From assembly GCF_029094525.1 (NCBI RefSeq), contig NZ_CP119107.1, positions 3,968,001-4,032,000 of the forward strand: a stretch of DNA of 64,000 bases, given 5' to 3'. The position numbers and the translations under genes are program-made. Positions 16,489-26,340 of this stretch are shown here, in pieces. Within the stretch, counting starts at the first letter, position 1. Each line of letters opens with the position of its first letter. The DNA is from Pullulanibacillus sp. KACC 23026. Its GTDB lineage: Bacteria > Bacillota > Bacilli > Bacillales > Sporolactobacillaceae. Below the pieces are notes generated by a model that did no database searches, was not told the origin of the DNA, and worked only from the letters and a program-made list of their open reading frames with translations.

Positions 16489-17946
16489 CTAATCTATATA
16501 TATTGGTAAATCAATCTCCACAGCGGTTCCAATACCTTCACGACTTCTAAACAGGATCGTGCCATTATGATGTTCAATAATGTTTTTGGTCACCATGATC
16601 CCCAAGCCTGTTCCTGTTTCTTTAGTTGTAAAAAATGGCTTGCCGATTTTTGTAAGAAGGGGCTCTGGAATCCCACATCCTTGGTCTTCCACGGTAATCT
16701 TGACAAAACCTTTAATAAAACTCATCTTGATCGTGACAGCACCGCCAGAAGGCATGGCCTCAATTGAATTTTTTATAAGATTAATAAACACTTGTTTGAG
16801 CTTAACCATATTACAAAGCACCGTGACGTCTTTCGTCTCAAACTTAGGGATGATCTCAACCGAAACAAGATTGGCTTGCGGTGTGAGAAAGTGGATCACT
16901 TGTTCTAAAATCACTTGAATACTGAGCGGTTGGAATGTTGAATTATCGGACTTCGAGAGCAACAAAAATTCCCCAACAATGTCATTGATTCGAGTGACTT
17001 CGTCTGCGATCACCTTTAAATAAGGATAATAAGCATGTCCAATCAATTCTTTTTGAAACAATTGGATAAATCCCTGAATGCTTGCCAATGGGTTACGAAT
17101 CTCATGTGCAATTCCGGCTGCGAGCTCCCCCAAAGCATAAAGGCGATCGGGATAGCGCAACATCTCGGCACTTTTTTTCTCGGATTCTTTCAAATGTGTG
17201 ATATCATGGAGAACGGATTGAACACATTGTTCTCCGGCATACAAAATTTCGGTAGCGGAAACCTCTACTTCTATATAATGCCCGTCCTTACAGAGAACTC
17301 GAAGGTCAGCACTCTTACGCTCTTTCTGAGTAGCAGCAGCGTCAGCCTCAATCCCTACTAACTTTTGATAGTCTTGCGGATGCACAAACCGACGTACATC
17401 TTCTTCCAAAATATTAGAGTAGCCCGTTATATGAAGCGCCGCTTTATTAATGTACATAATTTTACCCTTACATGTCACAAGCATGGGATCGGGGTGCTGG
17501 TCCGCTAATCGTCTAAATTGCTGATAGCTTTCTTCCAAAGCTTGCTCCACTCGTTTTTGCTCCGTTACATTGCGAATTTGGGCCTTAAAAAACATCGGCT
17601 CATCCGCCTCATTACTAACTAAGGAGTACCTTATAGACCCCCAGACGATATGACCCCTCTTGTGAATATAGCGCTTTTCAAGATAGAAATCGCCCATTTT
17701 TCTTCGTAAAGCTTGTCTAAAGTAAATCAAATGTCGATCTAAATCATCGGGATAGGTTAGTTCTTGGAAAGTCAATTTCAACATTTCATCTTCCGAATAG
17801 CCGAGCATATCACATAACGCTCGATTTAGTTTAAGAAAGCGGCCATCAAGATCCACTATTGCTTCTCCAATAGGAGCATGATGAAACGCGTTCAGAAACA
17901 ATTCCTTCTCTTCTAATGGTAAAGTGAACCCCATTTGCGAACGCAC
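16489..17946 (-). CDS. PAS-PAS sensor histidine kinase (sporulation kinase KinA/KinE type)
   Basis: A 485-residue soluble kinase with no membrane segment. Two PAS domains (about residues 18-135 and 142-262) are followed by a HisKA domain with phosphoacceptor motif AHEIRNPLASIQGF (His about 286) and a HATPase domain with N box LINLIKNSIEA, G1 box DQGCGIP and G2 box GTGLGIMV. The motif HEIRNPL with multiple PAS domains and no response regulator next door is typical of the kinases that feed the Spo0F-Spo0B-Spo0A phosphorelay in Bacillales. That role is inferred; no PAS ligand can be predicted. Upstream start choice is the ATG at 17946, with AAGAGGTGC before it. Confidence 0.88.
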   Translation of the reverse strand: MRSQMGFTLPLEEKELFLNAFHHAPIGEAIVDLDGRFLKLNRALCDMLGYSEDEMLKLTFQELTYPDDLDRHLIYFRQALRRKMGDFYLEKRYIHKRGHIVWGSIRYSLVSNEADEPMFFKAQIRNVTEQKRVEQALEESYQQFRRLADQHPDPMLVTCKGKIMYINKAALHITGYSNILEEDVRRFVHPQDYQKLVGIEADAAATQKERKSADLRVLCKDGHYIEVEVSATEILYAGEQCVQSVLHDITHLKESEKKSAEMLRYPDRLYALGELAAGIAHEIRNPLASIQGFIQLFQKELIGHAYYPYLKVIADEVTRINDIVGEFLLLSKSDNSTFQPLSIQVILEQVIHFLTPQANLVSVEIIPKFETKDVTVLCNMVKLKQVFINLIKNSIEAMPSGGAVTIKMSFIKGFVKITVEDQGCGIPEPLLTKIGKPFFTTKETGTGLGIMVTKNIIEHHNGTILFRSREGIGTAVEIDLPIYID

Positions 17947-18192
17947 CTCTTCTAAAGAATAGATATCTGTAAAGCCACCTGTGTATGTCTTACTTCTATG
18001 ATAATTTAAAATTTGACCCTGTCAATTCGTAATTCTACAAATTCGTATTATTTTTGGAAAATTTGGATTTTGTGTGATATTATAAACGATTGGTTTCGCG
18101 CCTCCCTTTCTCTAATTTGAGGCAGGGATCGCCGTTTTCTTTTCTGCGGAAGTGGGTTACCCCAAAAGAATTTCCTACAATTGCTCAGTCGA

Positions 18193-18236
18193 AATTAAAA
18201 GGGCTTCTTCAACACTTTCCCTTGAAGTAAGCCCCG
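18193..18236 (-). terminator. Terminator of the CBO0543-family gene
   Basis: On the minus strand GGGCTTACTTCAA and TTGAAGAAGCCC pair with one bulged base and are followed by TTTTAATTT. Confidence 0.8.
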
Positions 18237-18262
18237 CTCTACACAAACCATATGGACCTTTT

Positions 18263-18763
18263 TTAGAAGTTAAAAGGGACTTTGAACATCTTGATTAACA
18301 GAGCAACAAACCCAACTGATAATAGATAAGCCCAAAAAGGGTAGCGCTGATGCAAGGCAATGATAGAAAACATAATAATATCAAATAAGAACGAGAACCA
18401 AATATGCCACCCTTGAGAATAGGAAATTCTTCCAAATATCATCATGACCCATTCTACTACAATATAAATACCCGACCAAATCAGAATGTAAAAGACACGT
18501 TCTGACCACTTTTCAGGAAAGTGCGAAAGAAAAATGAGGATACTGACAGGCATCGTTATGAGCGCATAAATAATGACAACCATTTCTTTACCATATAGAA
18601 TATCGGGATGGAACTTCCATAAAGAATAGTCTTTGACCATGAATTCATAAAGCAATCCACCCGTTGCAATAAAAAACATACTGGCATGATAGGTTCTCCA
18701 ATTTTTCCAATCTGCCCATTTAAGTGAGGCAAGCAATGTCAATAGAGCAATCGCCACATGCAT
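18263..18763 (-). CDS. CBO0543-family membrane protein
   Basis: A 166-residue protein with about five hydrophobic helices and many Trp and His residues. The pattern (WADWKNWRTYHASMFF near residue 17, ATGGLLYEF, then WHIWFSF and HQRYPFWAYLL toward the end) matches the CBO0543 family, abundant in spore-forming Firmicutes and of unknown function. Monocistronic, with its own terminator downstream. It lies between the PAS kinase and copA on the same strand but is separated from both. No catalytic motif is visible. Confidence 0.75.
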   Translation of the reverse strand: MHVAIALLTLLASLKWADWKNWRTYHASMFFIATGGLLYEFMVKDYSLWKFHPDILYGKEMVVIIYALITMPVSILIFLSHFPEKWSERVFYILIWSGIYIVVEWVMMIFGRISYSQGWHIWFSFLFDIIMFSIIALHQRYPFWAYLLSVGFVALLIKMFKVPFNF

Positions 18764-18883
18764 CTAGAAAAATCCTTTCAATTATGACCTTCAGCTTTAA
18801 TTTGCATAGTTCCATATTTTTTCATACACCTTTAAATAAGAACAATTTCCGCAAATTAAGGATGACTCGAATGACTTGTCCCA

Positions 18884-21280
18884 TTATAGTGGAACTCGTT
18901 TAAGTCTCAATGCGTTGATTACCACTGAAACTGAGCTAAACGCCATGGCTGCGCCCGCTAACCAAGGTTCAAGCAGTCCAAAGGCAGCAATGGGAATTCC
19001 GACTGAGTTAAATATAAGCGCCCAAAATAGATTTTGCCTTATGTTCGCTAGAGTTTTGCGACTTAATTCAATAACCTTTACAAGATGAAGTAAATCGCCA
19101 CCAAGCAATGTCACATCAGACGCTTCAATCGCGACATCCGATCCCGTACCGATCGCGATTCCAATATCCGCTTCGGCAAGTGCCGGTGCATCGTTAATCC
19201 CATCCCCCACCATACCGACTCTTTTTCCCATGGCCTGAAGCGCTTTTACTTTTGCCGCTTTTTCTTCTGGCAGAACCTCCGCCAAACAATGTTCAATCCC
19301 TACTTCAGCGGCAATAGCCTCCGCTGTCCCGCGGTTGTCACCTGTTACCATATAAACGTCAAGGCCCATCTTCTTTAAAGAACGAATCGCCTCCTTTGAC
19401 GTTTCTTTGACCGTATCGGCAACCGCCATAATTCCCTGTAGCTTTCCATCAAAAGCAATCAGAACCACTGTCTTCCCTGACTTTTCCAAAACCTTCAAGA
19501 CAGCTGCATGAGACTCCATGTCAATAGCGTGTGCTTCTAGCAATCTTACCGATCCGACCACTAATTCAATACCATCAATCCTAGCTATAATCCCATACCC
19601 TGGGAGCCTCTCAAATTGGGTGGCTTTCTTTACCATTACCCACTTTGATTTTCCAAATTCAACAATAGCCTGAGCAAGGGTATGCTCGGACCCTTTTTCG
19701 GCAGCTACAACCAACGAAAGAAGGTCTTGATCAGATCGCACACTTAAATTAATAAAATCGGTGACCGCTGGTTTCCCTTTAGTAATGGTCCCTGTTTTAT
19801 CAAATACAAGAACATTGAGATGGTGAGCCGTTTCAAGATATTCGCCACCTTTAAAAAGGATGCCTAATTCCGCTGCCTTACCTGATCCCACCATTATCGA
19901 GGTGGGTGTAGCGAGCCCGAGGGCACAGGGACAGGCAATAACAAGAACTGCCGTAGCGGCATCAAGCGCCTGCGACCAATTCCCTGGAGAAGCCCACTTT
20001 ATCCAGATTAGAAAAGTCAACAAAGCGATGAGAATAACAACAGGGACGAAGATAGACGATATGACATCGGCCAAGCGCTGAATGGGAGCTTTAGAGCCTT
20101 GTGCTTCCTTCACAATTTTGACAATCCCAGAGAGAGCGGTGTCCTTTCCTACCCTTTCCGCTTTCATTGTTAGAGTCCCGTTTTTATTGATAGTGGCTCC
20201 TATAACAGCATCCCCTTTCTTTTTTTCAACAGGGAAGGATTCTCCCGTTATCATCGATTCATCCACAGAAGAATAGCCTTCAATTACGGATCCATCCACA
20301 GGAATTTTTTCACCTGGACGAACCAGTAATACCTCTCCTATTTTAATGGCCTCAACAGGTATTTGTTCTTCTCTCCCATTGCGCAGAACAATTGCTTCTT
20401 TCGCTTGTAAATTTAAAAGTGATTTGATGGCTTGTGTCGTTCGTCCTTTTGCTCTCATCTCTAATAATTTCCCCAATAGGATCAATGTGATAATTAACAC
20501 ACTGGTTTCAAAATAAAGATGAGGTACAAACGTCGGATCCGTCATGGAGCGAATCAGTTGATAAAGGCTGTACAGATAGGAGACCGAAGTCCCTAACACC
20601 ACCAAAACATCCATATTGGCGCTCCTGTTCAAGATGGCTCGATAAGCACTTATATAAAAAGGGCCACCGATATAAAACTGAACAAATGTTGCCAGGATCC
20701 ATTGAAGCCACCCGTCCGCCAAAAGTCCTGGCATAGGAAGAAACCCTGATTTGACCAACATCATATAAATAAAAGGCAAGGAAAGGAGAGCAGCGAGAAT
20801 AAAAGTACGACGTTTTTCTAGATATTCTTTTTCCTTATATCCTGCTTGATCGGCATCATCGCTTTGCGGTACAGCCTCATAGCCTAATTTCTTCACCCGC
20901 TCCACAATCTCCTCAACAGAGAGGACATCTGGCCAATAGGAAACACTCCCTGATTCCGTCGCAAGATTAATAATGGCTTGATTGACTCCAGGTGTTCTCG
21001 TTAACACCTTCTCGATTCGTGCTGAACAGGCCGCACAAGTCATCCCTCTAATATCAAATTCCCGTTTTTCAGATCGAACATCATAGCCCAATTTTCGAAT
21101 CCGCTCGATGATCTCTTCTGGTGAAGCTTTATTGTCATGTATGGTGATGTTCGCTAGTTCAAGTACAAGGTTGACATGAGCTTGAACGCCCTCCATCTCG
21201 TTTAACCCTTTTTCGATACTTGCCGCACAGGCTGCACACGTCATACCGATGATCCCTAGTTGCACTTCTTCTTTGGACAT
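18884..21280 (-). CDS. copA: Copper-exporting P1B-type ATPase
   Basis: A 798-residue Cu+ ATPase. Two N-terminal heavy-metal domains, each with GMTCAAC, occupy about residues 6-72 and 78-142. The transmembrane metal site is [14 protein letters not shown], the phosphorylation site DKTGTITKG, with TGD (VTGDNRGTA) and [14 protein letters not shown] motifs following. The last helices hold FN and the [15 protein letters not shown] motif of CopA proteins. Two positions are unusual: the nucleotide-binding HP motif reads SEHTLAQ (Pro to Thr), and the helix-7 YN is FN. ATG at 21280 after AAAGGGGGGAGTCGG is preferred to an upstream extension. It exports Cu+ from the cytoplasm. No CsoR or CopZ gene is adjacent. 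Confidence 0.95.
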   Translation of the reverse strand: MSKEEVQLGIIGMTCAACAASIEKGLNEMEGVQAHVNLVLELANITIHDNKASPEEIIERIRKLGYDVRSEKREFDIRGMTCAACSARIEKVLTRTPGVNQAIINLATESGSVSYWPDVLSVEEIVERVKKLGYEAVPQSDDADQAGYKEKEYLEKRRTFILAALLSLPFIYMMLVKSGFLPMPGLLADGWLQWILATFVQFYIGGPFYISAYRAILNRSANMDVLVVLGTSVSYLYSLYQLIRSMTDPTFVPHLYFETSVLIITLILLGKLLEMRAKGRTTQAIKSLLNLQAKEAIVLRNGREEQIPVEAIKIGEVLLVRPGEKIPVDGSVIEGYSSVDESMITGESFPVEKKKGDAVIGATINKNGTLTMKAERVGKDTALSGIVKIVKEAQGSKAPIQRLADVISSIFVPVVILIALLTFLIWIKWASPGNWSQALDAATAVLVIACPCALGLATPTSIMVGSGKAAELGILFKGGEYLETAHHLNVLVFDKTGTITKGKPAVTDFINLSVRSDQDLLSLVVAAEKGSEHTLAQAIVEFGKSKWVMVKKATQFERLPGYGIIARIDGIELVVGSVRLLEAHAIDMESHAAVLKVLEKSGKTVVLIAFDGKLQGIMAVADTVKETSKEAIRSLKKMGLDVYMVTGDNRGTAEAIAAEVGIEHCLAEVLPEEKAAKVKALQAMGKRVGMVGDGINDAPALAEADIGIAIGTGSDVAIEASDVTLLGGDLLHLVKVIELSRKTLANIRQNLFWALIFNSVGIPIAAFGLLEPWLAGAAMAFSSVSVVINALRLKRVPL

Positions 21281-21443
21281 CCGACTCCCCCCTTTCACAT
21301 TCCTCTTTAAGCTCTCTAACGCTCGTTCGCCCTTCTGCGATTTCATTAAATGGTGAGATTTGTCTTCTATTTAATTCTTCTTAAATTCTTCGAGGTCTAG
21401 AGCTACATATCCTTCATACAAGTCTCGCTATAAGTCGGCATAA

Positions 21444-21472
21444 AAAAACAAGACAGTCACCTGTCCTGTCGA
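21444..21472 (-). terminator. Second terminator downstream of sqdB
   Basis: CAGGACAG and CTGTCTTG pair around GTGA on the minus strand, followed by TTTTTTT. It also insulates copA from sqdB. Confidence 0.7.
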
Positions 21473-21527
21473 AATACTGAGAAACATCGGATGCTCCTTA
21501 GACTATCGATCGAAAAATAAACAAAAA

Positions 21528-21562
21528 AAGAAGCCTAAGGAAGTCCCCTTCACACTAGGCAT
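21528..21562 (-). terminator. Terminator of the SqdB-like gene
   Basis: On the minus strand GCCTA/TAGGC and GAAG/CTTC pair in an interrupted stem that ends in CTTCTTTTTTTG, 22 bases after the stop codon. Confidence 0.7.
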
Positions 21563-21583
21563 CTCAATCAAAATCATTCAGGT

Positions 21584-22816
21584 TTATACCATTTTCTCCG
21601 TTTTCTTTTCTGGTACACCAGGTTTTTGCTCTTTTGTCCATGTGCTTCGAGCAGGTATCTTTGAATAATCCACACGATGCGCATATTTCTTTGCGATATC
21701 GGTCACTTCTTGAAGCAGTCCATTATCCAATGTTGTTGGATTCAAGCCTTTTGATAAGAACAGATCATTGGATACGTAAAGCTCGTTCTCAGCTGCTTCT
21801 TTACGCGGGTTCGACACATAGACAACTTCTCCGCCAGCCAAATCACTGACAAGATGGGCAAGATCATTAACGCGATGAGTCTCTGTCATTTGATTAAAGA
21901 TCATAACTCTTTCGTCGTGTTTTGGAGGATTCTCGATTGCTAATTGGATACAACGGACAGTATCTTGAATGTGGATGAAAGCACGTGTTTGTCCACCTGT
22001 TCCATGAACCGTAATCGGATAACCAACCGCTGCCTGCATCAAAAATCGATTAAGGACGGTTCCATAATCGCCATCATAATCAAAGCGGTTGATGAGGCGA
22101 TCATCAAGCATCGTTTCTTTCGTGTTTGTTCCCCAAACAATCCCCTGGTGAAGATCGGTTATCCGGATGCCATCATTTTTGTTGTAGTAATGGAACAAGA
22201 GCTGGTCTTGCGTTTTCGTCATGTGATAAACAGATCCTGGATTCGTTGGATAGAGAATTTGTTGGTGAATCAGTTCACCTGTTTCTGTTGGAACCTTCAC
22301 ATCCAAGTACCCTTCAGGAATCTTCATCCCAGCTGTACCGTAGCCATAAACACCCATTGTGCCAAGGTGAACAAGATGAATGTCAAGTCCAGATTCAACG
22401 ATTGCACACAATACATTATGAGTCGCATTGACGTTATTATTGACTGTATATCTTTTATGCTTCGGTGATTTCATGGAATACGGAGCGGATCGCTGTTCTG
22501 CAAAATGGATAATCACATCCGGCTGCTCGTCCAACAAAACAGCTAACAATGTGTCATATTCCGTTGCAATATTAAAATTATAAAAATTGATTTTTCGACC
22601 TGAAACCTCTTCCCATGCTTTGAGACGAGTTCCCATTGGTTGAATTGGCGTTAATGATTGCGCTTCTAATTCATTATCTATATTGCGACGAGATAAATTA
22701 TCAATAATGACAACATCATGGCCTAAATTTGACAGATGCAGGCTTGTTGGCCAACCACAAAAACCGTCTCCACCCAAAACAATAATTTTCTTTGATTCTT
22801 TTGTCTCAATGGACAT
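21584..22816 (-). CDS. sqdB: UDP-sulfoquinovose synthase-like epimerase (SqdB/SQD1)
   Basis: A 410-residue NAD-dependent SDR epimerase. The nucleotide site is LGGDGFCGWPTSLHLS, and the family-specific stretches FAEQRSAPYSM, TMGVYGYG, YHMTKTQDQLLF (Tyr-x3-Lys pair), HQGIVWGT and GGQTRAFIHIQDT are all those of SQD1/SqdB rather than of GalE. SqdB converts UDP-glucose plus sulfite to UDP-sulfoquinovose, the head-group donor for sulfolipid. Length matches the family. It follows, on the same strand, a UgtP-like glycosyltransferase gene, and a CysP-like sulfate permease is divergent beyond that; together this suggests sulfolipid synthesis. It likely has its own promoter because a terminator lies between it and the glycosyltransferase. 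Substrate is inferred from sequence resemblance. Confidence 0.88.
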   Translation of the reverse strand: MSIETKESKKIIVLGGDGFCGWPTSLHLSNLGHDVVIIDNLSRRNIDNELEAQSLTPIQPMGTRLKAWEEVSGRKINFYNFNIATEYDTLLAVLLDEQPDVIIHFAEQRSAPYSMKSPKHKRYTVNNNVNATHNVLCAIVESGLDIHLVHLGTMGVYGYGTAGMKIPEGYLDVKVPTETGELIHQQILYPTNPGSVYHMTKTQDQLLFHYYNKNDGIRITDLHQGIVWGTNTKETMLDDRLINRFDYDGDYGTVLNRFLMQAAVGYPITVHGTGGQTRAFIHIQDTVRCIQLAIENPPKHDERVMIFNQMTETHRVNDLAHLVSDLAGGEVVYVSNPRKEAAENELYVSNDLFLSKGLNPTTLDNGLLQEVTDIAKKYAHRVDYSKIPARSTWTKEQKPGVPEKKTEKMV

Positions 22817-23227
22817 ATTTGAACACCCTTTTAATAGATTTTTTTCGACATCTGAAAATCATCTTATAGTGGTTTTCTAGTCGTTCGAATAGAAAACTCT
22901 TATTAATAACGTATGTTTTAACTAGACTATTATACTTGATTATTCGATTTGCCGCTAACTGAAAATTTGTATAGATAACGTTTTCACCACTTAAGGCTAA
23001 CCCTGCTACCGTTTAATGAACGCTTATTAAGCATCGCGCTTCCTTTTTCTATTTTAACAAAGTTTTTAATAAAAATAAGGATGAATGTGTAATTTTTTCG
23101 ACAATCTTTGCTCAGCTGCCTGAAAACGGACCCGTTTAACCAAATTTGCTAGCTTTCAGTTCGAAATCTCCTCCCCGTTCAATGGATGAGGTCCTGCGCT
23201 TCTTGAGCCTAGAATGAAAAATTCCCA
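22817..23227. other. Intergenic stretch before the SqdB-like gene
   Basis: No coding frame with a ribosome site. On the minus strand a TATAAT lies at about 22928-22933 inside AAGTATAATAG, a possible -10 element for sqdB about 115 bases upstream of its start, but no good -35 hexamer is at the right distance. Nothing else recognised. Confidence 0.35.
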
Positions 23228-23252
23228 CAAAAAAAAGACCACCGAAGTGGCC
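23228..23252 (-). terminator. Terminator of the UgtP-like glycosyltransferase gene
   Basis: GGCCACTTCGGTGGTC followed by TTTTTTTT starts within the stop codon region of the gene; short stable stem capped by TTCG. Confidence 0.85.
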
Positions 23253-24472
23253 TAGATTTGAAAGCTTCTTTTGCCCTTTTTAAACAATCGATTGGAAAGA
23301 TTCTTTGCACGACTTCTGTAGGGGCTTGGAATAGACGCAAACTGCTCGGTCTTACATTCGGTCTGTACCGTCGTTAACCATCGTTCATGATGACAAATGG
23401 ACTTTCTTAAGGCTTTAATCTGTGCTTTCAAACGTTTTAATAATCGGAAGTCATTTTGAATCATCGCTTCGAAGCATCTTATCAGCTCTTCTTCTGTTTC
23501 AGCAGCACGAGCTACATTCGCTCGAGTTAAAAACTGGACATTTTCCATCTCTTGCCCTGGTAAGGACCCATATAAAAGCATAGGCGTCTCCGCTGCTATC
23601 GCCTCAGAGATCGATAACCCTCCTGCTTTCGTTAAGTAAAGGTCGGCTACTTGCAGCCACTCGGCCATTTGATCCGTAAATCCAATGACCTTAAGTCCCT
23701 GAACCTTGCTCAAACGTTTGAATAAACTGGCATTTTTACCGCAAATCACGACAAATTGAAATTCCGGATAGCGCTCATGGAAAGTCACACAAACAGAAGC
23801 AAAATTAGTGACCCCATAGGCACCTGCCGATATCAAGACAATCGGTCGATCTGAACTCACCCCAAGATTGGCTTTTAATTGCTCTAGGTCTCTCTTCTCT
23901 TCAAATTGTGCTAATACCGGAATGCCAGTTGACTGAATGGTTTCAGCCGGAATGCCCCGCGCAATAAATTCCTTTTTAATTTGATTGGTCGGAACGAAAT
24001 AATGATCGACATGCTGATAGAGCCAATGATTATGCGTTGTATAATCGGTTAATACACAGCACAGCTTAAAAGATGTCTGACCACGCTTTTTGATTTGAGA
24101 CAGCATACCGGTTAAAGCTGGAAAAGTACTGATAACAACATCGGCCTTCATTTGGCGAATATAAGCCTCCAGTTTCAGACTGCCTAAATAGGTAAAAAGG
24201 GACGTGACCGAAGAATCGATAGGTAAGTCTTTTGTTTGGTAATACAACTTCTTATAAAATGGTTTAGCCCAATGAAAGGACTGTATATATAATTTCCTCA
24301 TAAATTGGTCAATTAGAGGAAAGGCTTGGCCAAGAAAATCGGTTTTGTGAATAATCATCGCATCCCTATGGTGAACAGTGGCCAATTTCAGCTTTTCTTC
24401 GATTGCGTCAGCTGCCCTCTTGTGCCCTGCCCCATAATTGGCATACAAAATTAAGACGGTAGGCTTCTTCAT
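23252..24472 (-). CDS. MGDG-synthase/UgtP-family glycosyltransferase
   Basis: A 406-residue GT28-type glycosyltransferase acting at the membrane face. The N-terminal MGDG-synthase domain begins ILYANYGAGHKRAADAI (the GxGH lipid-acceptor loop) and contains LTDYTTHNHW; the C-terminal donor domain has VISAGAYGVTNFA and TKAGGLSISEAIA, which bind a UDP-sugar. Bacillus UgtP adds glucose to diacylglycerol; plant MGD adds galactose. Here the next gene makes, by homology, UDP-sulfoquinovose, so this enzyme may add sulfoquinovose to diacylglycerol, although known sulfoquinovosyltransferases (SqdX) are of the GT4 type. It could equally be a plain glucosyltransferase. ATG at 24472 follows GAGGAGG. The C-terminal 20 or so residues are basic. 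Confidence 0.85.
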   Translation of the reverse strand: MKKPTVLILYANYGAGHKRAADAIEEKLKLATVHHRDAMIIHKTDFLGQAFPLIDQFMRKLYIQSFHWAKPFYKKLYYQTKDLPIDSSVTSLFTYLGSLKLEAYIRQMKADVVISTFPALTGMLSQIKKRGQTSFKLCCVLTDYTTHNHWLYQHVDHYFVPTNQIKKEFIARGIPAETIQSTGIPVLAQFEEKRDLEQLKANLGVSSDRPIVLISAGAYGVTNFASVCVTFHERYPEFQFVVICGKNASLFKRLSKVQGLKVIGFTDQMAEWLQVADLYLTKAGGLSISEAIAAETPMLLYGSLPGQEMENVQFLTRANVARAAETEEELIRCFEAMIQNDFRLLKRLKAQIKALRKSICHHERWLTTVQTECKTEQFASIPSPYRSRAKNLSNRLFKKGKRSFQI

Positions 24473-24804
24473 GAACTAACCTCCTCGCTTTGTCTTCTAT
24501 AATAAGACAGCCTAAATAAGTATAAAGTTCATTGTCCTAAAAAAAAAATTTCAGGATGCCAGTCTCTCCTTTAGATTCACTTAAAACTCTCCCACAGTTA
24601 AGCCAGGCGAAAAGGCCGAGGGAAAAAGTGGATGTCTGCGTCTTCTTTGTAGTCCATTATAATCGATTTAACGCTTGACCATTATTAAGATTCAATTAAT
24701 TTATTGTCATTTAAGATTATTTTCTAGCCATTCAATTCCGTTCATGCTATCTTATTATCATTAACCTTATTGGTTTACTCGGAATTAGAAAGCAGGGATA
24801 CTCA
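24473..24804. other. Divergent promoter region between the glycosyltransferase and sulfate permease genes
   Basis: 332 bases, AT-rich. I see no S-box, T-box or other known leader. TTAAGATTATTTTC and ATCTTATTATC resemble -10-like sequence but no clear promoter pair can be assigned. Confidence 0.3.
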
Positions 24805-25860
24805 GTGACACTGACGACCATCGCTATTATCATTTCACTGTTTTTTGCTATAAATATTGGTGCAAGCGGTACCGCAGCTTCAATGGGCGCCGCCTATGGA
24901 GCGGGAGCCATAAAAAAGAGATGGATCGCCTTGCTGCTTGCCAGTCTATCCGTCTTACTTGGTGCCTACTTTGGCGGAGGGGAAGTCGTGAAGACTATTG
25001 GTAAAGGACTCATTCCTTCCACAGTCCTTACCAGTCAAATAACTATTATTATTTTAGTGTCGGCTTGTCTGACCTTATTTTTGGCTAATTTATTAGGTAT
25101 CCCCCTTTCGACCAGTGAAGTAACCGTTGGCGCGGTTGTAGGTGTTGGAATAGCGAGCAAAGCCATTTATGGAAGCTATATTCTTTTCATTGTGGTCGTT
25201 TGGATCGCCCTTCCCTTTTTAGCTTTTTGTTGTGCCTATCTTCTTGGGAAACTGGCACCTTACATAGAGAAGTGGCTGATCACATTCAAAAATGCAAAGA
25301 AAGCCTCTCAATTTCTTATCGTCCTATTGATCCTATCGGGCTGTTACGAAGCCTTTTCAGCGGGAATGAATAATGTGGCAAATGCCGTTGGTCCATTGGT
25401 CGGCGCAGGACTAATCGACAAATCGACCGCCATTCTTTGGGGTGGATTATTTGTCGCATTAGGTGCTTTTGCACTTGGAGGAAAGGTATTAGACACCAAT
25501 GCCAAAAAAATAACAAAGCTCTCCCTTCTGCAAGGCAGTATGGTCTCACTGACGAGCGGTACACTTGTCGTCATCGCCTCTATTTTTGGCTTACCCGTAC
25601 CGCTGACTCAAGCCACAACCATGGCTATTTTCGGGATTGGCACGACTAGAGATGGACTCAACATCTGGAAATCCGATATTGTCAAACGAATTATAAAAGT
25701 ATGGATTACATCACCGATCTCCTCGATGATCATCTCTTACTTGTTCGTCGAAGCCCTTATCGAACAAAATATCTATGAAGTCATTATTGTCTTTGGGGCC
25801 TTTGTCATGACAATTGGATTAATGAGTTTCCTCTCCCCCAAAAAAAGCTTAATTAAATGA
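24805..25860 (+). CDS. cysP: PiT-family anion permease, CysP-like (sulfate)
   Basis: A 351-residue membrane protein of the inorganic phosphate transporter (PiT) superfamily with about ten helices and the two-fold PiT signature: INIGASGTAASMG near the N terminus and GMNNVANAVGPLVGAG in the second half, plus IPLSTSEVTVGAVVG and VPLTQATTMAIFG. The Ala/Ser-rich first signature, in place of the usual GxxDxANA type, resembles Bacillus CysP (YlnA), a sulfate permease, more than phosphate transporters such as PitA. Sulfate uptake fits the adjacent divergent sulfolipid genes. GTG start at 24805, seven bases after GCAGGG. Substrate is an inference; phosphate cannot be excluded. Confidence 0.8.
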   Translation: MTLTTIAIIISLFFAINIGASGTAASMGAAYGAGAIKKRWIALLLASLSVLLGAYFGGGEVVKTIGKGLIPSTVLTSQITIIILVSACLTLFLANLLGIPLSTSEVTVGAVVGVGIASKAIYGSYILFIVVVWIALPFLAFCCAYLLGKLAPYIEKWLITFKNAKKASQFLIVLLILSGCYEAFSAGMNNVANAVGPLVGAGLIDKSTAILWGGLFVALGAFALGGKVLDTNAKKITKLSLLQGSMVSLTSGTLVVIASIFGLPVPLTQATTMAIFGIGTTRDGLNIWKSDIVKRIIKVWITSPISSMIISYLFVEALIEQNIYEVIIVFGAFVMTIGLMSFLSPKKSLIK

Positions 25861-25884
25861 AATGCGAAAACGCGGGGACGAAAA

Positions 25885-25937
25885 AAACGCGGGGACGGTT
25901 CTCCTGTTTCAGAAACGAGAGAACCGTCCCCGCGTTT
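25885..25937. repeat. GGGGACGGTTCTC-family inverted repeat with 19-bp arms
   Basis: AAACGCGGGGACGGTTCTC (25885-25903) and its exact complement (25919-25937) around a 15-base loop, preceded by a partial copy AAACGCGGGGACG at 25868-25880. It lies just after the CysP-like stop codon and may act as a terminator, but no T tract follows. Confidence 0.8.
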
Positions 25938-26011
25938 CAGTCCTCGCTTCACATATCTATTATAATTCCTCTTTACAAAACAGGGGGAGGAAAGTAACAT
26001 AGTAGTGTGAT

Positions 26012-26175
26012 TGAAAGCAACGCTTAATTTCTTTTTTTGAAAACGGGGAAACCATTATTTTTGTGATATGAAACGAACATCACTTGGGGTGAATCCTTCG
26101 ATGCTTAGAAGGTAGGGATACTCTTAATAGTCCCGAATCCGACAGCTACCCTCGTAAGCGTGTATTAAGAGAAAC
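26012..26175 (+). promoter_or_regulatory. c-di-AMP riboswitch (ydaO-yuaA class)
   Basis: The conserved blocks of the ydaO motif are present in order: ACGCTTAATTTC, AACGGGGAAACC, GGGGTGAATCC, GGTAGGGA, CGAATCCGACAGCTACC and CTCGTAAGCGT with the closing GAGAAAC. It lies before ktrAB and is followed by an intrinsic terminator, the usual OFF arrangement: high c-di-AMP stops expression of potassium uptake genes. Confidence 0.92.
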
Positions 26176-26193
26176 CCATGTGATCTGACAGTT

Positions 26194-26223
26194 GACCACA
26201 GAGTCTTTCTCTGTGGTTTTTTG
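26194..26223 (+). terminator. Riboswitch-controlled terminator before ktrA
   Basis: GACCACAGAG and CTCTGTGGTTTTTT form a stem directly after the ydaO aptamer. Confidence 0.88.
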
Positions 26224-26340
26224 GCGTGGTTTCAACGGCTCAAAACGGTGGTAAATACCATTACCTTTTTTAAAATAAGCTGGCTTTCAAATGAATGAAT
26301 AAGGATCTTGTAAAGCTATTTTTTTACCAAGGAGACGACT

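Noticed and set aside
24473-24804. Possible S-box or other sulfur riboswitch before the CysP-like gene
   Set aside because: None of the conserved S-box blocks could be found on either strand.
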